DNA from: Bacillota bacterium
GTDB taxonomy: Bacteria > Bacillota > Clostridia > Lachnospirales > Lachnospiraceae
Length of the DNA stretch: 64,000 bases
Assembly: GCA_023410575.1 (NCBI GenBank)
Contig: JAEYPP010000001.1
Coordinates: forward strand, 1-64,000
Direction: 5' to 3'
Made by a program: the position numbers and the translations under genes. Below are positions 51,114-59,261 of this stretch, piece after piece. Below the pieces are notes generated by a model. It saw nothing but the letters and a program-made list of their open reading frames with translations. It was not told the origin of the DNA and made no database searches. How positions within the stretch are numbered: the first letter of the stretch is position 1; each line of letters starts with the position of its first letter.

Positions 51114-52271
51114 TTATATTAATGTTTGAATATATAGTAATAATTTTGTTGGATTGGATAGAAAATCATCTGAAACTTCAAAGAAGGTAATCTTGTCTTT
51201 GAATGCTTCTCGAAATACTGGGAAAAAAATGCACCCTTTTTGTGGTAAGAATGCACCACTTTTTCTAATATAACAGTTACTTGCTTTCGCATTTTCTCGA
51301 TAGTTTTTATCAACGTATTCACCAATACTTTTATGAATCGCAGTATCTTCGTAAGGTAGGTAATAATAATCCTTATAATTATCAAAGAAGAACTTTAACT
51401 CCCCATGATAACAAGGAACCTGTATCATTGCGTGGGTGGTTGTCGTTTTGACAGATACATAAAGTGTTTGATTGGTAAACGGTAGTTCGAGTTCATAGGT
51501 AATAGGCTTTGGAAGTGGTGAAATTAGTTTTACATTGCATTCCAAAACCTGGTTTACAATCTCAGCTGATAAGATATGCACATGAAAGGAAAACAAGTCG
51601 GTATATGCCAATATATCTGCAATTTTAAGTAAGCCCATAACATCTTCGGCATTATGCAAAAGCAATGACTGTAATAATTCTTTTGAGTTGCCAGAACCAA
51701 GTAAAGGCAGACCAGAGGCTTTACTAATCTGATAATCCTCATGAATTGTTTTTTTCTTTTCATACATATAATAAGCCAAATACTTCGTATAAACTTCAAT
51801 TAATTCTCCACCACTAAAGGTATCCTTGCGCTGTATTCCTAAAAATGATTCCACCGTTTTTAGTTTCAAATTTGATAATGGTAATCTCTTTTTATAAGGT
51901 ATTAATTGCTTGTATATGTCAACACTATCGATATCTCGTAAGTTATAGGGAAGTTTATACTCCTTGCATTTTTGTTCTAGATATGGAAGATCAAAGCCCG
52001 AACCATTATAATGAATCAACATATGATAGGATTTTACAAAGTCAAAGAAACTGGTAAGAAGTTTGAGTTCTTCTTCAATGCCCTCTGATAACCATTGAAT
52101 CAACGCAAATGTAGTACCATTATAATATGCACAGCCAATTAGGTAGACATAAGACATATGAGCAGAAAGCCCCGTAGTTTCAATATCAAAAAAAACCAAT
52201 TCTTCCTTTACATACTTATCACTTATAGGATAAAATAATTGATAAGGAATTGTTTGTTCAATAATTTTCAT
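51114..52271 (-). CDS. YprB-like ribonuclease H-fold exonuclease
   Basis: 385 residues from the ATG at 52271, 8 bases after GAAAGGAG on the minus strand. Residues about 25-180 form a DnaQ/RNase H-like nuclease: F-F-D-I-E-T-T-G-L (first acidic motif), H-Y-N-G-S-G-F-D-L-P-Y-L (ExoII), and a later H-N-A-E-D-V (ExoIII). This matches YprB, predicted to digest RNA or DNA with two metal ions. The C-terminal 170 residues are not recognised. Confidence 0.85.
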   Translation of the reverse strand: MKIIEQTIPYQLFYPISDKYVKEELVFFDIETTGLSAHMSYVYLIGCAYYNGTTFALIQWLSEGIEEELKLLTSFFDFVKSYHMLIHYNGSGFDLPYLEQKCKEYKLPYNLRDIDSVDIYKQLIPYKKRLPLSNLKLKTVESFLGIQRKDTFSGGELIEVYTKYLAYYMYEKKKTIHEDYQISKASGLPLLGSGNSKELLQSLLLHNAEDVMGLLKIADILAYTDLFSFHVHILSAEIVNQVLECNVKLISPLPKPITYELELPFTNQTLYVSVKTTTTHAMIQVPCYHGELKFFFDNYKDYYYLPYEDTAIHKSIGEYVDKNYRENAKASNCYIRKSGAFLPQKGCIFFPVFREAFKDKITFFEVSDDFLSNPTKLLLYIQTLI

Positions 52272-52540
52272 CTTATGGCTCCTTTCAAATACCATAATTT
52301 TAGCAAATCAGGTCGTTACTTGCAACGCCTTTCTAATACGTTTATAATGAATTTTTTCGAATTCTATGATATAATTAACAAAAGTCACCAATTGATATTA
52401 TTAGACTTCCTTTTATGGTCAAGATACACATGGTAGAACCTACCTAGTAAACATTTAATATTGTAGCAAGGATGAGTTCATAAAACAATAATCTTTGTGA
52501 ATGCTAATTAATATACTACATAGAATTGGAGTATAGGGGA

Positions 52541-54100
52541 ATGGGAAATGATTTAAAGGATAAAAAGGGGATTGTAAAGAGTTATTTGAGTGGTTTTTTT
52601 CGTGCAGCTGTGGTAGCAGGTCTTGTGCTAGCTCAGTTTATAGCAATTGTAATACTTTCTTTATGGTTTCGTGGTTATTCTTTCTTTTTTTATACGTTAA
52701 TTGAGATTTTTAGTATCTTTATTATAATGGCATTAGTAAACGATAACCGAAGTTCATCATACAAGATCGCATGGATCAATATTATTTTAATTCTTCCACT
52801 AACAGGTCATATTATGTATGTACTTTGGGGAAAAGCAGACTCGAAACGTAAGATTGAGAAAAAGGTATTACAGAAACTTCGTCATGGAGCATCATTTTAT
52901 ACTTATAATCAGGACGTTGTGAATGAGTTTGCCGAATTATATCCAACGAAATCTCGTATGGTAAAGTATTTAGAATCGTATAATTTCCCTTTGTTCAAGA
53001 ACAATCAGGTAACTTATTATCCAATGGGAGAAGATACGTTTGATGCTATTGCAATAGATATTGAAAAAGCAGAGAAGTTTATTATGATTAACTTTTTTAT
53101 TATTGGAGAAGGCGTTTTATGGGATCGTATTCATTCCTTGCTGTTAAAAAAGATAAGACAAGGTGTCGAAGTACTATTTATGTATGATGATTTTGGTGCA
53201 ATGCTTCGAACTAATAAAGGATTTAGGCGTACTTTAGAAAGTGAGGGATTTCAAGTTCGCGTTTTCAATCCGATTCATAAGTATACGGATAAGTTATACA
53301 TGAATTATCGAAGCCATCAAAAAATTATTGTCGTTGATGGTAACATTGGATATACTGGTGGTATGAATCTTGCAGATGAATATGTTAATCTTATCGAGCG
53401 TTTTGGTATATGGAAGGACAATGCTGTTCGTGTAGAGGGAGACGCAGTTTGGGGGTTGACAGTAACCTTTTTGCAGATGTGGGAAGTATGTACGGATGGA
53501 GTATTAATTGATTATAGTCCTTATCGACCAACAAAGCAATTTGAGCAAAATCAAGTATTTTGTCAAGCAATATCAGATGGACCTGCAAGTAATCCATCGT
53601 GTCCAATTGAAGGTTTTTATAAGCATATTATCAATTATTCCAAGCGATATTTATATATAACGACTCCATATCTTGTTCTTGAACCAGATATGCAAGACGC
53701 ACTTGAGAATGCAGTAAGGGGTGGAATCGATGTGAGAATCATTACCCCTAAAATACCCGATAAAAAGAGTGTTAAATTCGTTACGGAATTCAATTATGGA
53801 AAGTTATTAGAAGCAGGAGTTCGAATTTTTGAATATGAGCCTGGCTTTATTCATGCTAAGACAATAATCAATGAGGATTGTGGCGTCGTTGGAACAATTA
53901 ATATGGATTACCGAAGTTTTTATCTACATTATGAATGTGGATTGTTTATATGCAATCGAGATGTCATTTCTACAATAAAGAAGGATTTAGATGAAACGAT
54001 TAAGGTGTGTCATGAGGTAACTTACGAAGAGTGGACAAATCGCCCATTGTATGTTAAGTTGATACAACAAGTACTTAATTTATTTGCAACTTTAATGTAA
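52541..54100 (+). CDS. cls: Cardiolipin synthase
   Basis: 519 residues from the ATG at 52541 (GGAG 9 bases upstream). Two N-terminal membrane segments and a PLDNc domain are followed by two phospholipase D motifs: H-Q-K-I-I-V-V-D-G-N-I-G-Y-T-G-G-M-N near 261 and H-A-K-T-I-I-N-E-D-C-G-V-V-G-T-I-N-M-D near 440. Condenses two phosphatidylglycerols to cardiolipin at the membrane. The second motif has a Cys and normal spacing, so it should be active. Confidence 0.92.
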   Translation: MGNDLKDKKGIVKSYLSGFFRAAVVAGLVLAQFIAIVILSLWFRGYSFFFYTLIEIFSIFIIMALVNDNRSSSYKIAWINIILILPLTGHIMYVLWGKADSKRKIEKKVLQKLRHGASFYTYNQDVVNEFAELYPTKSRMVKYLESYNFPLFKNNQVTYYPMGEDTFDAIAIDIEKAEKFIMINFFIIGEGVLWDRIHSLLLKKIRQGVEVLFMYDDFGAMLRTNKGFRRTLESEGFQVRVFNPIHKYTDKLYMNYRSHQKIIVVDGNIGYTGGMNLADEYVNLIERFGIWKDNAVRVEGDAVWGLTVTFLQMWEVCTDGVLIDYSPYRPTKQFEQNQVFCQAISDGPASNPSCPIEGFYKHIINYSKRYLYITTPYLVLEPDMQDALENAVRGGIDVRIITPKIPDKKSVKFVTEFNYGKLLEAGVRIFEYEPGFIHAKTIINEDCGVVGTINMDYRSFYLHYECGLFICNRDVISTIKKDLDETIKVCHEVTYEEWTNRPLYVKLIQQVLNLFATLM

Positions 54101-54121
54101 ATAAGAGAAAAGGAGTATGCG

Positions 54122-54367
54122 ATGCAGCTTAATATTTGCAAACATTGTCACAAAATATTTAAGAGTAAATTTAGGTTATATACATGTGATGCTTGCAAGA
54201 ATATTGACGATGAATTGTTTGATCGAATTGAGAAATATCTGATGCAATATCCGAATAGTAATGCACTTCAGATTGCAGAAGGGCTTAGTTTACAAGCAAG
54301 TCAGGTACTGAGCTTTATCGATGAAGGTCGCTTGACTATAGTGAAAGGAATATGGGATAAAGATTAA
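54122..54367 (+). CDS. YvyF-like zinc ribbon / HTH protein
   Basis: 81 residues. Zinc ribbon C-K-H-C at 6-9 and C-D-A-C at 21-24, then a helix-turn-helix-like region (A-L-Q-I-A-E-G-L-S-L-Q-A-S-Q-V-L-S-F-I-D-E-G-R-L). Resembles the YvyF/TIGR03826 flagellar-operon proteins. AAAGGAG precedes the ATG, and its stop overlaps the ruvA start region, suggesting co-transcription with ruvAB. No flagellar genes lie in the window, so the role here is unclear. Confidence 0.7.
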   Translation: MQLNICKHCHKIFKSKFRLYTCDACKNIDDELFDRIEKYLMQYPNSNALQIAEGLSLQASQVLSFIDEGRLTIVKGIWDKD

Positions 54368-54984
54368 TGATAAATTTTATTCGTGGTGAGTTAGTGGAAA
54401 TATGTGAGAATAATGTTATAATTGACCAAAACGGAATGGGCTATGAAATTTATGTACCACAGACTGTTTATCAAATGTTACCACCAGTCGGTGAGACAGT
54501 TCAATTGTATACGTATCTTCAAGTAAAAGAAGATGGGATAGCATTATTTGGTTTTATAAGAAAAGAAGATCTTACGGTATTTAAGTTATTAATTACAGTG
54601 AATGGAATTGGTCCCAAAGGGGCACTCGGTATATTATCTGCAATTAGCACGGATGAATTGCGATTTGCAATTCTTGCTGACGATGCAAAAGCGATAGCGA
54701 AAGCTCCAGGAATAGGAGCTAAAACTGCAAGTAAATTAATATTAGAACTGAAAGATAAATTTAAACTTGAAGATGCTTTTGAAGCTAGTTATGTGGCCAA
54801 TACATCAGGTCAGTTGAGTATGATCAAGGCAAGTGCTATGGAAAGTGTGAGGGAAGAAGCAATCCAGGCATTAGTTGCATTAGGGTATTCGAGCTCTGAA
54901 GCATTAAAGGCAGTGAAGAATGTAGAAATTGTATCGGGTATGACAGCAGAAGATGTAATTAAAGAAAGTTTGAAGAGAGTTTAA
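54367..54984 (+). CDS. ruvA: Holliday junction branch-migration protein RuvA
   Basis: 205 residues. Three domains: OB fold (1-63), tandem helix-hairpin-helix (about 70-130; G-I-G-P-K-G-A-L near 81 and A-P-G-I-G-A-K-T-A near 115) and a C-terminal helical domain (about 155-205) that contacts RuvB. Binds four-way junctions as a tetramer. Starts one base inside the stop of the upstream gene; ruvB follows after 21 bases. Confidence 0.96.
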   Translation: MINFIRGELVEICENNVIIDQNGMGYEIYVPQTVYQMLPPVGETVQLYTYLQVKEDGIALFGFIRKEDLTVFKLLITVNGIGPKGALGILSAISTDELRFAILADDAKAIAKAPGIGAKTASKLILELKDKFKLEDAFEASYVANTSGQLSMIKASAMESVREEAIQALVALGYSSSEALKAVKNVEIVSGMTAEDVIKESLKRV

Positions 54985-55005
54985 TAAAATAAAGGTTGGC
55001 GTAAA

Positions 55006-56001
55006 ATGGCAAAAAGAGTGATAAGTACAGAGCTGATGGAAGAGGATCTAAAGATTGAATCGAGTTTGAGGCCACAGCTCTTAAAAGACTATATAGGACA
55101 AGCAAAAGCAAAAGAGAATCTAAAGATTTATATTGAGGCAGCTAAGCAACGTAAGGAATCATTAGATCATGTGTTATTTTTTGGACCTCCTGGACTTGGA
55201 AAGACAACATTGGCAGGTATTATTGCGAATGAGATGGGGGTAAATATTAAAACAACTGCTGGACCAGCGATAGAAAAACCAGGAGATATGGCAGCTATTT
55301 TAAATAATCTGCAAGAAGGGGATGTACTCTTTATCGACGAAATCCATCGTCTTAATCGACAAGTGGAGGAATTGCTATATCCAGCAATGGAGGATTTTGT
55401 GATTGATATTGTTATTGGAAAAGGAGCAACAGCAAAATCCATTCGTCTTGATTTACCAAGATTTACTTTGGTTGGAGCAACGACGAGAGCAGGTATGTTA
55501 ACAGCTCCATTACGTGACCGTTTTGGGGTGGTAAATCGATTAGAGTTTTATACGACAGAGGAGCTTACCGAGATTATCACAAGATCAGCAAAAGTACTTA
55601 ATGTAGAAATCGATGAAAAGGGTGCGATTGAGTTAGCGAGGCGTTCTAGAGGAACACCAAGGCTAGCAAATCGATTATTAAAGAGAGTCCGAGATTTTGC
55701 ACAGGTAAAATATGATGGGAAGATTACTAAAAGTGTTGCAAGTTTTGCGCTTGATGTATTAGAAGTTGATAAATTGGGGCTTGACCATATTGATCGTCAG
55801 ATTCTACGTACAATGATTGAACGATTTGGTGGTGGTCCAGTAGGTATTGAAGCAGTTGCAACTACAATTGGTGAGGATACTATAACTGTAGAGGAAGTCT
55901 ATGAGCCTTACCTAGTACAGAATGGTTTCATAAGCAGAACACCGCGCGGTCGTGTTGTAACAGAACTAGCATATCAACATTGCCAGATAGTACATGAATA
56001 G
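55006..56001 (+). CDS. ruvB: Holliday junction helicase RuvB
   Basis: 331 residues. AAA+ motor: Walker A G-P-P-G-L-G-K-T at about 60-67, Walker B F-I-D-E-I-H-R-L near 110, sensor 1 G-A-T-T-R near 157, arginine finger in the R-D-R-F-G-V region near 170, and a C-terminal winged helix. Forms hexamers that drive branch migration with RuvA. Normal length. No ruvC in the window, as in most Firmicutes. Confidence 0.97.
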   Translation: MAKRVISTELMEEDLKIESSLRPQLLKDYIGQAKAKENLKIYIEAAKQRKESLDHVLFFGPPGLGKTTLAGIIANEMGVNIKTTAGPAIEKPGDMAAILNNLQEGDVLFIDEIHRLNRQVEELLYPAMEDFVIDIVIGKGATAKSIRLDLPRFTLVGATTRAGMLTAPLRDRFGVVNRLEFYTTEELTEIITRSAKVLNVEIDEKGAIELARRSRGTPRLANRLLKRVRDFAQVKYDGKITKSVASFALDVLEVDKLGLDHIDRQILRTMIERFGGGPVGIEAVATTIGEDTITVEEVYEPYLVQNGFISRTPRGRVVTELAYQHCQIVHE

Positions 56002-56128
56002 CGAAAAAGTATGGAAAAGCTATTGTCATTCCATTTCAATATGATTATAATGTTGTTTATGATAATACTTTTTTACGTTTAAATCTAAACTTAGAAGGCT
56101 TTTAACTAAGCCTTGGAAAGAGGACGGT

Positions 56129-56545
56129 ATGAATAAAAGAACGGATATTGAAGTGATTATTAATAATAAACGTTATACTTTAGGAGGATATGAGAGTGAA
56201 GAATATCTTCAAAAGGTAGCTACTTACATCAATACTAAATATGCGGAGCTAAAGAAGCTTGATAATTACCGAAACCTTGATGCCGAGATGAGAAATGTAT
56301 TATTGCAGATTAATCTGACAGATGATTATTTTAAGCTAAAGAATAAGATGAAAACGACCGAGTCCGATAGTGATACAAAATCAAATGAAATCTTTGATCT
56401 AAAGCATGAGATTATACTGCTACAAACGAAGCTTGAGGCTGCTCAATCTGAGTTAGCGAAAGTGAAAGAAGATATTATTGAAGAACAAAAAAAGGTGATT
56501 CGTCTCGAAACTGAACTTAATGAGAGCAAGAAGAACCATAAATAG
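56129..56545 (+). CDS. zapA: Cell division protein ZapA
   Basis: 138 residues. N-terminal ZapA globular domain (I-E-V-I-I-N-N-K-R-Y-T-L-G-G near 7-20, Y-L-Q-K-V-A-T-Y-I-N near 27) then a coiled coil (about 60-138). Stabilises FtsZ filaments by cross-linking. The coiled coil is longer than in E. coli. AGAGGAC precedes the ATG. Lies 127 bases behind ruvB, followed by an unusual leader region. Confidence 0.88.
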   Translation: MNKRTDIEVIINNKRYTLGGYESEEYLQKVATYINTKYAELKKLDNYRNLDAEMRNVLLQINLTDDYFKLKNKMKTTESDSDTKSNEIFDLKHEIILLQTKLEAAQSELAKVKEDIIEEQKKVIRLETELNESKKNHK

Positions 56546-56562
56546 ATAAGACAGTATGCTAG

Positions 56563-56590
56563 CTTCTCTTGTGATTCATGACAAGAGAAG
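56563..56590 (+). terminator. Compact hairpin after zapA
   Basis: CTTCTCTTGT (56563-56572) pairs perfectly with ACAAGAGAAG (56581-56590) around an 8-base loop. Only three T's follow, so it may be a weak terminator or an RNA-stability stem. Confidence 0.6.
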
Positions 56591-56629
56591 TTTGAGAAGC
56601 GAATTATTTGTTATTTATATGTAATTGAG

Positions 56630-56728
56630 GGTTGTTGCAGAATGTAATTTTTCCGCTTAAAAGGTTTCTAATGTTCTTATTTTGGGAATCCTTTTATCTA
56701 TAGATTGCATTTTACAGCGGCCTTTTTT
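56630..56728 (+). promoter_or_regulatory. Long structured terminator-like leader before the U32 gene
   Basis: GGTTGTTGC (56630-56638) pairs with GCGGCC region (56714-56722, several G-U), AATGTAAT (56641-56648) with ATTGCATT (56704-56711), and AAAAGG (56659-56664) with CCTTTT (56690-56695); six T's follow (56723-56728), then the gene starts 24 bases later. A conditional terminator or riboswitch-like leader is possible, but no known class was recognised. Confidence 0.45.
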
Positions 56729-56751
56729 GGAATAGGAAGGAAATTAAATTT

Positions 56752-59250
56752 ATGAATCGTGTTGAAATACTTGCTCCAGCAGGCTCCATCGAAGGTTTAA
56801 AGGCAGCAGTGAATGTCGGATGTGATGCCGTCTATATAGGAGGTGCAAAGTTTGGGGCAAGAGCATATGCGAACAATCTTGATGAAGAAACACTTCTTAA
56901 AGCAATTGATTATACTCATATTCGAGGAAAACAACTCTACCTTACCGTTAATACTTTGCTAAAAAATGAAGAATTGAATGACGAACTGTATCATTATCTG
57001 AAAAGGTTTTATTTACAAGGATTAGATGCAGTAATTGTACAGGATGTAGGTGTAATGCATTATATCCATGAACATTTTCCACAATTGCCGATTCACGCAA
57101 GTACGCAGATGACTTTAACGATGGCAGAGGGTGTCAATGAATTAAAAAAATATGGTGTTACTCGTATTGTTCCTGCGCGTGAATTATCTTTATTGGAGAT
57201 ACAACGCATTCGTAGATCCACTGATATGGAGATTGAGGCTTTTGTTCATGGAGCACTATGTTATTCATATTCTGGACAATGCTTCATGAGTAGTATGATT
57301 GGTGGTCGAAGTGGAAATCGCGGACGATGCGCACAACCATGCCGCATGGAATATCAGGTGGAGGAAGCAAAAAAAGTAGTATCAGAACGTGATCAAAGTT
57401 ACATGCTGAGTCCAAAAGATATGTGTACGTTATCTATGGTAGCCCAGATGATTGAAGCAGGAATCGATTCCTTTAAAATCGAGGGACGAATGAAACGACC
57501 TGAATATGCTGCGGGAGTGGTGCTTGCTTACAAAAAACAGACAGATATGTATTATGAGCTTGGAGCCAAAGGATATGATCAATATCATAAAGAGCATCCA
57601 GAGGTTATGGCAAAAGAAATCCAGAAACTACAGGATTTATATAATCGTGGTGGATTTAGCACTGGGTATTATGATATGCATAATAGCAAAGAAATGATGT
57701 CAATGCACCGCCCAAATCACAGTGGAGTACTTGTTGGACATGTTGTAAATCGTCAAGGGATTCAAGCTGAGATTGCCTTATGTGAAGATGTGAATGCACA
57801 GGATATCTTAGAATTTCGACATCAAGGAGAGGCTACGTATGAATTTACAGTAAAGGATTCATTAAAGAAAGGTTCTAAGTTAAGAACGAATACGAAACCT
57901 AATAGTAAGATAGAGCGTAATGATGAGGTTTACCGTACAAAGAACAGTTTATTGCTAGAGAATCTAGCAAATCGTTTCATGAACGTGGATGAAAAAATAA
58001 AAATTTGTGGAGAATTAATAGCAGTAGTTGGACAACCGTTACAATTAACTCTTTGGACGACACTACCGATGGTTGTTCCTGGAACGAATGTTAAAAAAGA
58101 GTCTATTACAATCGAAGTAACCGAACTTGGTGATATTGTAAGTGAAGCGTTAAAGCAACCAATGGTAGCTGCTAATGTTGAGGAGAAATTAAAAAAGACG
58201 AAGGAGACACCGTTTGAATTTGAGCACTTAACTGTCAATCTGAAGGGAAATGTATTTTTCCCAATTGGTAAGTTGAATGAGCTTCGAAGAACTGCGCTTA
58301 GTAACTTGGAGCTAAGGATGGCAAGTAAGTATCGAAGAAGTGAACAGGTGTTAAAACATAATCTACCTAAGAAGAGTAACAATCAATCACACGCAACCAA
58401 AGATTTAGTTATGATAGCTGTAGTAAAAGATGAGATGCAGATAGCGGCCGTGTGTAAGAATACTAAGGTTTCAGAGGTATATGTCGATATAGCAGAAAAC
58501 TCATTTGAATCATTGCATCAATTTGCCGAAACTATAAAACGTGCTGGGAAAAAGGTGTTTTACCTACTTCCACATATTCTTCGTGCTAGTAGTTATGATG
58601 AATTAACTTCTTATCAGGAATATTTCAAAGATGATCTGATCGATGGTTTTGTGTTAAAGAATTTTGAAGAATTATCTTTTTGTAACAATATCTTGAAAAC
58701 GAAAAAGGAATTGCGACTTGATTATAATATGTATGTTATGAATGAGGAAGCGGTGAAGTTTTATGAAGAAATCGGTATTCATCATTATACAAGTTCGATA
58801 GAGTTAAATGCTACAGAATTAAAAACATTACCACTTTGGAAGTTTGATTTGGTTGTGTATGGTTATCTTCCACTAATGATATCTGCTCAATGTGTTCGTA
58901 AAAACACAACAGAATGTCGACTTTTTGAAGGAAAAGAAAACGCATATCACATAAAATCAGCAAAACCTTTATTATTAATTGATCGTGTGCAGATGAAACT
59001 TCCTGTGCGCACCAATTGTCACTATTGTTACAATTCTATTTACAATTCTCAATGCATTTCGCTTTTAGGAAATGCAAAAGAGATCAAGAAGATGGATTTA
59101 AATGGAATACGCCTTGATTTTACAATGGAAGATGAAGCACAAGTAACGACAATTTTAAAGAACTTTGAGGATGCCTTTTATAATGACAAAGAAGTTGCCT
59201 TTGACAGTTCGCTTTATTCGAAAGGGCATTTTAAAAGAGGAATTCTATAG
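56752..59250 (+). CDS. Peptidase U32 family protein, RlhA-like
   Basis: 832 residues, longer than the usual 400-650. N-terminal U32 domain (about 5-250) begins E-I-L-A-P-A-G-S and holds the signature E-A-F-V-H-G-A-L-C-Y-S-Y-S-G-Q-C near 165, followed by the four-Cys iron-sulphur-type pattern (G-R-S-G-N-R-G-R-C-A-Q-P-C). The region about 390-500 matches the DUF3656 collagenase-like extension of E. coli RlhA (YdcP), which hydroxylates 23S rRNA. The C-terminal part (about 540-832) has another Cys-rich end (C-H-Y-C-Y-N) and is less familiar. AAGGAAA precedes the ATG. The rRNA role is inferred from the family. Confidence 0.82.
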   Translation: MNRVEILAPAGSIEGLKAAVNVGCDAVYIGGAKFGARAYANNLDEETLLKAIDYTHIRGKQLYLTVNTLLKNEELNDELYHYLKRFYLQGLDAVIVQDVGVMHYIHEHFPQLPIHASTQMTLTMAEGVNELKKYGVTRIVPARELSLLEIQRIRRSTDMEIEAFVHGALCYSYSGQCFMSSMIGGRSGNRGRCAQPCRMEYQVEEAKKVVSERDQSYMLSPKDMCTLSMVAQMIEAGIDSFKIEGRMKRPEYAAGVVLAYKKQTDMYYELGAKGYDQYHKEHPEVMAKEIQKLQDLYNRGGFSTGYYDMHNSKEMMSMHRPNHSGVLVGHVVNRQGIQAEIALCEDVNAQDILEFRHQGEATYEFTVKDSLKKGSKLRTNTKPNSKIERNDEVYRTKNSLLLENLANRFMNVDEKIKICGELIAVVGQPLQLTLWTTLPMVVPGTNVKKESITIEVTELGDIVSEALKQPMVAANVEEKLKKTKETPFEFEHLTVNLKGNVFFPIGKLNELRRTALSNLELRMASKYRRSEQVLKHNLPKKSNNQSHATKDLVMIAVVKDEMQIAAVCKNTKVSEVYVDIAENSFESLHQFAETIKRAGKKVFYLLPHILRASSYDELTSYQEYFKDDLIDGFVLKNFEELSFCNNILKTKKELRLDYNMYVMNEEAVKFYEEIGIHHYTSSIELNATELKTLPLWKFDLVVYGYLPLMISAQCVRKNTTECRLFEGKENAYHIKSAKPLLLIDRVQMKLPVRTNCHYCYNSIYNSQCISLLGNAKEIKKMDLNGIRLDFTMEDEAQVTTILKNFEDAFYNDKEVAFDSSLYSKGHFKRGIL

Positions 59251-59261
59251 AAGAGGTAGAG

